A stretch of DNA of 11,939 nt from positions 1 through 11,939 of the forward strand of contig JAFMJA010000058.1 of NCBI GenBank assembly GCA_017853735.1, given 5' to 3'. The notes under the pieces are model-generated. The model had not been told where the DNA came from. It worked only from the letters and a program-made list of their open reading frames with translations, and searched no databases. Every line of letters starts with the position of its first letter. Positions within the stretch are counted from its first letter, which is position 1. Origin of the DNA: Burkholderiaceae bacterium (GTDB taxonomy: Bacteria; Pseudomonadota; Gammaproteobacteria; Burkholderiales; Burkholderiaceae_C). Below, one piece after another: positions 1-6,500 of the stretch. The position numbers were made by a program, and so were the translations under genes.

Positions 1-148
1 GGAATTGGCAAAAGCTTCTGGCTCGATAGAGCAATAAGCCAGTAATGCCCAAGCTACGATTTTTCTTTCGAAAGAAGTGGAGCATTGTGTCCAGTTCTTC
101 ACGAGTGAATTCGCCAACTGGATCGCTGACATAGCAGAGCTTAATCAT
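1..148 (-). CDS. BLUF-domain blue-light photoreceptor, N-terminal part (cut by the left window edge)
   Basis: Reading leftward from an ATG at 148, the frame stays open to the window edge and gives 49 residues beginning MIKLCYVSDP. The pattern matches the start of a BLUF (flavin blue-light sensing) domain: a beta strand with Tyr6, a helix, then the N-x-x-x-G-ITG-LLLY core and an F-x-Q strand. Tyr6, Asn30 and Gln48 have the spacing of the AppA flavin-site residues Tyr21, Asn45 and Gln63 (24 and 18 residues apart), so the photochemical site looks complete. BLUF domains bind FAD and switch the hydrogen bonding of Gln and Tyr on illumination. Whether an output domain follows (EAL, GGDEF, or none as in short BLUF proteins) lies outside the window. 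No clear Shine-Dalgarno sequence precedes the ATG, but the BLUF fold begins right at this start. Confidence 0.88.
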   Translation of the reverse strand, partial: MIKLCYVSDPVGEFTREELDTMLHFFRKKNRSLGITGLLLYRARSFCQF

Positions 149-572
149 GGTCTGACATTTGTAAATGCCTGTCGGTAAATTTCATCTCTACCGATTACGC
201 CAAATCTTCACTAGGTTCCACTCGCAGCAACAGCATAGTCGTGATTAGTCTCGTGAGAGCTGCACTTATTTCAACCGAGTGAAAATTGTGCGTATTCTTG
301 GCTAGGCTAAGTAACCGGGGTATCAGGAAAAACCCGAATTCTCAACACAACCTAGGCTCATCTCGCAGGGCTGACAATTTGATGAAGATCAATGTTCAAC
401 CGCCAACAACATTCCACCGCACTTCTGACGAATTTATTGAGCCTTGATGGCGGTGCAGGTCACGTCTGACCGGATGATCCATGCTGTTCAAATGTTTATG
501 CAGTCAGTGTCTTTGATCTGCCAGCAATAGCCTGGATTGACCTTGAGCATGGTGACGCAACATCGAATAGAG
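149..572. other. 424-base gap between the BLUF gene and the lipoprotein gene
   Basis: No convincing gene is visible on either strand; the open frames are short and lack recognisable motifs or ribosome binding sites. It holds a perfect FNR-type box at 379-392, described separately. A short inverted repeat (CATTT-GT-AAATG, 156-167) lies just upstream of the BLUF start codon, where a ribosome binding site would be expected. Read on the minus strand, this gap is the leader and promoter region of the BLUF gene. Confidence 0.6.
379..392. promoter_or_regulatory. FNR/Anr-type binding site (TTGAT-N4-ATCAA)
   Basis: The site reads TTGAT GAAG ATCAA, a perfect match to the consensus palindrome bound by FNR/Anr/FixK-class Crp-family regulators that respond to oxygen. 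It lies downstream of the lipoprotein gene and upstream of the BLUF gene on the minus strand. About 25 bases further along that strand is TAGGTT (revcomp of 349-354), a weak -10 match. With it, the box centre would sit about 42 bases upstream of the start point, the usual class II activator position. That would give the BLUF transcript a leader of roughly 195 bases. The match is seen directly; the target gene is inferred. Confidence 0.55.
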
Positions 573-815
573 TCAACGACCGTACCCCCCCAACTCGCAC
601 CAGAATTTGAATTTTCCGCCTTGCTCTTTTTCAAAGCGTTCAAGTGCTAGCTGGCAATTGTTTTTGTTGTATTCGCGACCACCAGAGGCGTCAAAAGTAA
701 ACACATGCAATCTTTTCTGCTGGCCCATCAACGGGGTCTTGTATAACGAGTATGGCTCCTCAGATGTCGTACAACCCGCCATCATTAGGGCCAGCATAAT
801 TGGGATCAGCCCCAT
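573..815 (-). CDS. Small secreted lipoprotein, function unknown
   Basis: An 80-residue protein with a short hydrophobic N-terminus ending in a lipobox-like M-A-G-C, so Cys15 is the likely lipidated residue after signal peptidase II cleavage. The mature part is about 66 residues, polar, with two further cysteines (Cys54, Cys73) that could form a disulfide in the periplasm, and a Gly-rich C-terminus (GGYGR). The start at 815 is well supported by a strong Shine-Dalgarno sequence (AAGGAG, 821-829 on the opposite strand, about 6 bases from the ATG). The gene is divergent from the HNH/phosphatase operon, with 180 bases between the starts. I do not recognise the family, and nothing beyond envelope location can be assigned. 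Confidence 0.72.
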   Translation of the reverse strand: MGLIPIMLALMMAGCTTSEEPYSLYKTPLMGQQKRLHVFTFDASGGREYNKNNCQLALERFEKEQGGKFKFWCELGGYGR

Positions 816-995
816 CGGTATCTCCTTTTGCGACGCAGTCTAGCGGATGACAGCGTTAAACTGGTTCTGCCTTTTTAAGGTGCTATGCCCTTCAGATCTT
901 ATTTAAAATGATCGAGGACAGTCAGTTGCTTTTTTGTTTTCCGATACGGGAAGCATTCCCTTGCCATCAAGTTATTGGCTTAAGGATGGTGTTAA

Positions 996-1337
996 ATGGG
1001 TCGCATCCGAAGACTACTTCAGCTGGAACGACCAAGCCCGTTGCCAGTCGATCTGATCTGCCCCCTGTGTGAGCGCAAGATCCCAGCGAGCCAGCGGGAC
1101 GCGCATCACCTGGTGCCCAAATCCAAGGGCGGCAAACACACCGAATATTTGCATCGGATCTGCCACCGGCAGATTCATGGCTTGTTCACTGAAACCGAAC
1201 TGGCCAGGCAATTCAATTCGGTCGAGGCCTTGCTGGCGCACCCCGATATGGTGCAGTTTGTCGCCTGGGTCAAACGCAAACCAGATGACTTCATGGAACG
1301 AACCCGTAAAAGCCAGAGGCTGAGGAAGGCGCGATGA
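996..1337 (+). CDS. Small HNH-endonuclease-like protein
   Basis: A 113-residue protein with a C-P-L-C pair (Cys22, Cys25), a D-A-H-H-L-V-P-K-S-K-G-G block (His37/His38) and an R-I-C-H-R-Q-I-H block (Cys56, His57, His61). This is the layout of small stand-alone HNH/beta-beta-alpha-metal nucleases: the first His pair would be catalytic or metal-binding, and the Cys residues would form a structural zinc site. The central Asn of the classical HNH motif is not evident in its usual place, so catalytic competence is uncertain. The C-terminus is rich in Lys/Arg, fitting nucleic-acid binding. An AAGGAT sequence lies about 9 bases before the ATG. The stop codon overlaps the phosphatase start (ATGA), so the two are translationally coupled. 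Target and role are unknown; in this lineage such genes are generally annotated only as HNH endonuclease. Confidence 0.8.
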   Translation: MGRIRRLLQLERPSPLPVDLICPLCERKIPASQRDAHHLVPKSKGGKHTEYLHRICHRQIHGLFTETELARQFNSVEALLAHPDMVQFVAWVKRKPDDFMERTRKSQRLRKAR

Positions 1338-1825
1338 AAGAAAAACCCTATTCACTATTGTTTGTCTGCATGGGCAACATCTGCCGCAGCCCTACCGCGC
1401 ATGGCGTGTTTCGGCATAAGGTGCGGGCAGATGGCCTTGACGCGCTGGTGACCATCGATTCAGCTGGTACCCACAACTACCACCCGGGCGACCCGCCCGA
1501 TGCGCGGTCACAGGCGCATGCCGAAAAACGGGGTTATGTGCTCTCCGACCTGCGGGCACGCCAGATCACCGCGGATGACTTTGATCTGCACGACCTGATC
1601 CTCGTGATGGATTGGGACAACCTGGCCCTGGTGCAGGAAATCTGCCCGCCTCAACATCAAAGAAAGCTCAGGCGACTCACCGAGTTCTGCCTGGTGTCCG
1701 ACAGCCCGGTGGTGCCAGACCCCTACTACGGTGGCAGTTTGGGTTTTGAGCAGACACTGGATCTGATTGAAGACGCCTGCAACGGGCTGCTGAGGCATGT
1801 ACGCCGTGCTACTGGAGCGCCCTAA
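1334..1825 (+). CDS. Low-molecular-weight protein-tyrosine phosphatase
   Basis: A 163-residue cytoplasmic enzyme of the usual family length. The phosphate-binding loop is near the N-terminus, V-C-M-G-N-I-C-R-S, with nucleophile Cys12 and phosphate-binding Arg18 (CX5R). The general acid Asp129 lies in the V-P-D-P-Y-Y-G-G motif, and Tyr131/Tyr132 there match the conserved tyrosines of the family. It would hydrolyse phosphotyrosine through a cysteinyl-phosphate intermediate. Bacterial members that act on exopolysaccharide tyrosine kinases (Wzb/Etp/Ptp type) sit in capsule operons. This one does not, and is instead coupled by a 4-base overlap to the HNH-like gene, so it is more likely the housekeeping form. 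The related arsenate reductases are a less likely alternative because the DPYYGG motif is intact. Confidence 0.93.
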   Translation: MKEKPYSLLFVCMGNICRSPTAHGVFRHKVRADGLDALVTIDSAGTHNYHPGDPPDARSQAHAEKRGYVLSDLRARQITADDFDLHDLILVMDWDNLALVQEICPPQHQRKLRRLTEFCLVSDSPVVPDPYYGGSLGFEQTLDLIEDACNGLLRHVRRATGAP

Positions 1826-1859
1826 CCCATTGGGGATTCAAGCGCTCGCATCAGGCCAC

Positions 1860-2708
1860 TCAGGCCCTCTCGGCCCAGCCGCCGGTGAGCACCCGTTGAA
1901 AAAAGATGCGCAACTGGGCATTGAAGAGTTCGGGCTCTTCCAGGTTGATGACATGGCCGGTCTGGGGCACCACCCATAGACCCGACCTTCGAATGTTCTG
2001 GTGCATGAACACCGAGGGCTCAAAACAGTTCACATCCTCGTCCCCTGTAACGATCAGGGTGGGCAGCTTCATTGCCTTCATGCCGGATTGCAGGTCGTAG
2101 ATCGAGGGCCGTTGGCCTTGGACCCCGCGCGCTGTGTAGGCATGTCCGTATTGATCGTGCTCTGCCAGCCGGGCGGCAAAAGCGCTCCAGGCCTGCGGGT
2201 TCTTGCGCTTGAAGGCCAGGCGGGCCGGTGTGGCTGCGTAGGTTTTTGACACTTCCGCACAGCCGAATTTTTCGAAGCGATCCGCCAGTTCGAATGACTC
2301 TTGTTGAAACTGAGCGCGGGTATCCGGATGGGAGCCATAGCCAGCGCCACAAATAGCGAGCGACAGTGCCCGCTCGGGATGGCTCAAGCCAAAATGAAGT
2401 GTGCAGTAGCCGCCCATCGAGAGTCCCACAATATGGGCTTGGCGGATGTTCAGGCCATCCAGGACTGCCAGCAAGTCTTGCACCGCCTTGGCCTGGCTGT
2501 AGTGGGGCGCCGCGGGCACCGTACTGGGCGGATAGCCGCGCGCGTTGTACACCACGCACAGATGATCGCGTGAAAACTCTGCCACTTGCGGCTCCCATGC
2601 GCGATGGTCTCCCGCATATTCGTGCACAAAAACAATCGGGGTGCCCTGCCCGATGGATCGAACATGCAATTGCACGCCATCGGTCGATGCCACTGAATGC
2701 GTTTTCAT
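1860..2708 (-). CDS. Alpha/beta-fold hydrolase
   Basis: A 282-residue protein with a complete alpha/beta hydrolase layout: an oxyanion-region V-F-V-H-E strand near residue 28, nucleophile elbow G-L-S-M-G-G with Ser97, acidic residue Asp225 in T-G-D-E-D, and catalytic His252 in Q-T-G-H-V-I. A helical cap lies roughly between residues 125 and 205. The sequence is reminiscent of the esterase/enol-lactonase/haloperoxidase-like group (for example PcaD-type), but the substrate cannot be read from the sequence. There is no signal peptide, so it should be cytoplasmic. A good Shine-Dalgarno (AGGAG, about 6 bases upstream) supports the ATG at 2708, and a TAGAAT -10-like element lies at 2747-2752 (minus strand). 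It converges on the phosphatase gene with only 34 bases between them and no visible terminator. Confidence 0.88.
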   Translation of the reverse strand: MKTHSVASTDGVQLHVRSIGQGTPIVFVHEYAGDHRAWEPQVAEFSRDHLCVVYNARGYPPSTVPAAPHYSQAKAVQDLLAVLDGLNIRQAHIVGLSMGGYCTLHFGLSHPERALSLAICGAGYGSHPDTRAQFQQESFELADRFEKFGCAEVSKTYAATPARLAFKRKNPQAWSAFAARLAEHDQYGHAYTARGVQGQRPSIYDLQSGMKAMKLPTLIVTGDEDVNCFEPSVFMHQNIRRSGLWVVPQTGHVINLEEPELFNAQLRIFFQRVLTGGWAERA

Positions 2709-2791
2709 GAAAACTCCTGGGGTTTCACGCGGATGATGAATCCCGCATTCTAGGGATGGTGCTTACTTGCCCAGTTTCCCGCAGCGATTGG

Positions 2792-3109
2792 CTACAACTT
2801 CTGGTCCAGGTAGGCCGACACCTCCTGTTCCTCAGCAGCCAAGCCCATAGGCAAGCCAGATCCCGCAGCAGTTGCGCCCAGGGCCTGTGTCAGGTCAGCC
2901 CCACTGCGCAAGGCTTGCGCCACTTCTGACGCCGGGTTGTCCAATCCACCGGAAGAGTTGGGAAGCATCTGATACACGAAGGGAAGGGCCGCCAAACCCA
3001 GTGAAACCATCAGCAAGGTCAAGGGGCGCATGGTCATCTCGCCAGCCTCGCTCAGGGGCAAAGATGCTTGGGTGAAATTGGTGGTGCTTCTCATAGAATT
3101 AGCCCGCAT
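2792..3109 (-). CDS. Small single-pass membrane or exported protein, function unknown
   Basis: The longest form has 105 residues. A hydrophobic segment at about residues 29-49 (LTLLMVSLGLAALPFVYQML) is followed by a roughly 55-residue soluble tail ending ..SAYLDQKL. The segment could be a membrane anchor or an uncleaved signal. The start is uncertain: neither Met1 (3109) nor Met6 has a Shine-Dalgarno sequence. Met25 (3037) has a weak GAGG-like stretch upstream and, with Met27 (3031), would place the hydrophobic segment at the N-terminus, the commoner arrangement. A form of 79-81 residues is therefore equally plausible. The gene lies 83 bases upstream of the hydrolase on the same strand. I do not recognise the family. 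Confidence 0.55.
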   Translation of the reverse strand: MRANSMRSTTNFTQASLPLSEAGEMTMRPLTLLMVSLGLAALPFVYQMLPNSSGGLDNPASEVAQALRSGADLTQALGATAAGSGLPMGLAAEEQEVSAYLDQKL

Positions 3110-3173
3110 CGTAGATAGGAAGCATCAGACTAAGGCTGTTCAGGTCCGCTGTACACCCCCACAATGCAGTGTG

Positions 3174-3209
3174 TTTGTCCTAGGTTTTTCCCAGTTTTTG
3201 CAGGACAAA
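3174..3209. repeat. Inverted repeat, 8-bp arms (TTTGTCCT / AGGACAAA)
   Basis: Perfect arms at 3174-3181 and 3202-3209 surround a 20-base loop with two T-rich tracts. It abuts a second inverted repeat, so the pair could fold as two consecutive hairpins. No U-tract of terminator type directly follows on either strand. Confidence 0.5.
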
Positions 3210-3248
3210 ACTCCCAGACCAAGCCTTGGCTTTGACAACTTGGGAGTT
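3209..3248. repeat. Inverted repeat, 8-bp arms (AACTCCCA / TGGGAGTT) with a nested small hairpin
   Basis: Perfect arms at 3209-3216 and 3241-3248. Inside is a second, nested 5-bp inverted repeat, AAGCC-TT-GGCTT (3221-3232). The outer arms touch the repeat at 3174-3209, sharing base 3209. Function is unknown; an RNA structure, a small non-autonomous element or protein-binding sites are all possible. Confidence 0.5.
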
Positions 3249-3307
3249 GAGAATATTGCTTTCTTCTCCACGCACATTGAAATCGACTGTATGCTGAACC
3301 CACAACA

Positions 3308-3316
3308 GGGGGGGGG
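3308..3316. repeat. Run of nine G
   Basis: An uninterrupted G9 homopolymer in the gap upstream of the sensor gene, about 250 bases before its start. Such runs are prone to slippage in replication and in sequencing. Confidence 0.9.
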
Positions 3317-3564
3317 ATGGTGTGGGCCCAATCAAATCACTGGCTTTGGTGTTGGCGCTCGGTGGTGCTACAGGCGCTTGCTGTGCTTCACCCGCCTGCC
3401 TGAACGCTTGACGCCTTGATGGCACCTGAACTCACGCGGCTCAGGGTAAACCCTAGGAAATTAAATACTGAAGCTTGATTTGGGTGACGCCATAGCAGCG
3501 AATAAAAGCGTAGCATGATCAATCAACCCTTTCACGCTGGGTATAAGTTCATCGTCAGATTCTT

Positions 3565-6500
3565 ATGGTCACAAAAAATAACCGCCAGCCCGATAATGCA
3601 AGCCCGCCCTCCAGCCAGGTAAAAAATCCCCCAGCCAGTGAGGCGCTGATTATTGTTGGCTTAGGCGCCTCGGCCGGTGGACTGGAAGCACTCAGGGCAT
3701 TCGTGGCCGAGCTTCCGCTCCGCGCCAATATGGCCTATGTGGTGGCCCAGCACATGTCGCCCCAGCATCGTTCCATGATGGCGGACCTACTGTCCCGCGA
3801 AACCAAGTTGGTGGTGGTGGAGGCCAAGGATGGTGTCATACCCAATCCCGACACGGTGTACATCGGTCCACCCAATGGCGATATTTTTATCAAAGATGGC
3901 AAGCTCGCCTTGCGCAAGCCCCTCTCGGAGATTGGCCCCAAACCGTCGGTGGACTACCTGTTCACCAGCATGGCCGAGGAACTGGGCGAACGCGCTATCG
4001 GCGTGGTGCTCTCAGGGACCGGCTCTGATGGCGCTCATGGCGTGCGCGCCATCAACGCGGCTGGAGGCATCTGCATTGCGCAAAGTCCCGATAGCGCCAA
4101 ATATGACAGCATGCCACAGGCAGCCATCAAGGCCGGGGTGGACCTGGTGCTGACACCTGCTGAAATTGCTACTCAGCTCGCCAATGTGGCCAAACGTCCT
4201 CGACTGAGCGTCAGTGAAAAATTAGCGACAGAAGGAAAAGATGAAAGCAGCGATCCACTGAAAACTGTGCTGCGCAAGATTTACGAGCGCTCCAAGATGG
4301 ACTTCTCCAACTACAAAGAAGCCACCCTCACCCGACAAATTGAACGGCGCATGGCCGCCTTGCAAACAAATCAGCTGCCAGACTACCTGTCGGTCATCAG
4401 CAATACGCCCACTGAGCTGGATATTTTGGCCACCAGTTTTCTGGTGTGCGTCACCTCGTTTTTCCGCGACGCAGAAGCTTTCAAGAAATTCACATTTGCG
4501 CTACAGAAAGTGCTGGAAAAAAAGCTGCCTGGAGACGACATCCGCATCTGGGTCCCCGGTTGTGCCACTGGCGAGGAGGCTTACAGCATCGCGATCATTC
4601 TGGCTGAGACTCTGGGTGCCAAACTAGATGAACACAAGGTGCAGATTTTCGCCACCGATATCAACAAGGACGCCACCGCCTTTGGTCGTAAGGCCATGTA
4701 TCCTGAGACCTCACTGGAGGGCATGGACAAAACCTTGCTGGAAAAATACTTTCGAGCCAAAGATCGTTTATTCCAGGTTGATCGAAAAATTCGTGACATG
4801 GTGGTGTTTGCCAATCATGATCTCATCCAAGACCCGCCCTTTGTGCGCGTGGACGTCATCACCTGCCGTAACTTGCTGATTTATTTCAAGGCTGGCCTGC
4901 AGGAAAAGGTTTTTCGCCTTTTTCATTACGCCCTCAACCCTAGTGGCCTGCTCTTTCTTGGTAGCTCTGAATCTGTTGGCCAGGCAAGCAATTTTTTCGA
5001 TGAGACAGACCGTAAATACAAGCTGTTCCAACGACGAGATGTGCCTTCGACCATGCCGCAGGGCTATGTCTCCGCCCCTTTGCTGAGCTTGGCCAGCCCG
5101 CGTAAGGGCGAGGAAAAATCCCAAACCCGAAGCACGGAAAGCCTAGGGCGCGAATTGCTACTTAGCTCGTACGCGCCGCCAAGCGTGTTGATGCATGTAG
5201 ATGGGGACATTCTTGAGCTGTTTGGCGATGTCACACCTTTTATCACGCTGAAGTCTGGCAAGGCCGATTTCAATCTCTTTTCCATCATTAACCCCAAGCT
5301 GCGCACCGAACTGAGGGCCATTGCGCAAAAAGTCACTCGTAGCCACGAGGCCACTCTGACCCATCCTGTCCAGATCACGATAGACAACCAGGAACGCGCT
5401 GTGCAAACCATGGTGCGCCCGATACACAACAAGGCAAACCAGCCGAATGCGGTACTCGTCAGTTTTGAATTGGCCCCCACGCGCGAGCCGGTCAACCTCA
5501 ACCCGGATAGCGTTGAAGAAATAGCGGAATCGCGCATATCTGAGCTCACGCATGAATTGACCCTGACTCGGGAAAGCCTGCAAACCGTGATTGAAGAGCT
5601 GGAAACCTCCAACGAGGAACTACAGTCACTCAATGAGGAGGCGCAAGCGGCCAATGAAGAATTGCAGGCTTCGAATGAAGAGCTAGAAACCTCCAACGAA
5701 GAGCTGCAGGCCACCAATGAGGAACTGACCACGGTCAATGACGAATTGTCAGCCCGAACAATTGAAGTCATCAACACCTCGAACGACCTGGAAAATGTTC
5801 TCAACTGTTCCGGAATCGCCGTGCTGGTAATTGACAGGGATCTGAGAATTCGACGATTCAACCAGGATTCCCTGAATTTTTTCAAGATCGACCAAGCCTT
5901 GTTAAATCAAAACCTGGCTTCGGTTCCAGTGAGATTTGCCTTCGAAGACCTGATTGGGAAAATCAGAAAACTGCCATTCATCACAAATTCAATCAATGCG
6001 CAGTCAGATTCCAATGTCGCCCATTTCCTTGGCAAGTTTTCGCATAATCTGCGCGAATTTGAGTTGAATGCTTCCGCCTATATCACCCGGGAATCAAATA
6101 CGGTTGACGGGTTGGTGCTCACAATCACCGACATTACCTCGCATGTCCAATCTGAGCGTGCCTTAACGATCAGCCAGGTCAAGCTGTCCAACTATATGCA
6201 ACTTGCCCTGGGGGCAGCTTACTGGGAGTTCGAAGCAAAGACCAAACAGTTCATCTTTAACGAAGAATTTTTCCGGGTGTTCAACAAGCAGATCGTCAAG
6301 AATGATGACCTTTACCGCTTGCTCAGCGCCATCTCTGAGAGGGTTGGTGAATTCAGAGTGTCATTGGATCGGTATCTGGACCTTTTCTGTCATCCAGACG
6401 ATCGCAACATGTTCATTAGCGTTTTCGATCACGCCCTCAATTCCACTGTGTTCAGTAGCTCAACCCAGTTCGAGCACCGTATCCTCACCAAGCAGGGCGA

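Larger units (their letters stand above)
3110..3564. other. 455-base gap upstream of the hybrid sensor gene
   Basis: No confident gene. A minus-strand frame from 3425 (GTG) to 3180 would encode 81 residues, but it has no Shine-Dalgarno and no recognisable motif. The gap holds two adjacent inverted repeats (3174-3209 and 3209-3248) and a nine-G run (3308-3316), listed separately. Near the right end is TATAAG (3542-3547), a -10-like hexamer only 17 bases before the sensor ATG and without a good -35; if used, the sensor mRNA would have a very short leader. Confidence 0.5.

Noticed and set aside
948..960. GGGAA-GCA-TTCCC inverted repeat upstream of the HNH-like gene
   Set aside because: 5-bp arms with a 3-base loop and no adjacent T-tract; common by chance and not supportable as a terminator or operator.
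2020..2598. A 192-codon minus-strand frame within the hydrolase gene
   Set aside because: It is out of frame with the hydrolase, whose catalytic Ser, Asp and His are all in the other frame.
3180..3425. An 81-codon minus-strand frame in the gap before the sensor gene
   Set aside because: GTG start without Shine-Dalgarno, a stop just upstream, no motif recognised, and it spans both inverted repeats and the G9 run. It could be a decayed gene, but I cannot support it.
3447..3458. AGGGT-AA-ACCCT palindrome before the sensor gene
   Set aside because: Only 5-bp arms; too short to claim as an operator without conservation data.
5064..5885. A 273-codon minus-strand open frame, Ser-rich
   Set aside because: It is antisense to the sensor's heptad region; its Ser-Ser-Leu repeats are simply the complement of the Glu-Glu-Leu codons.
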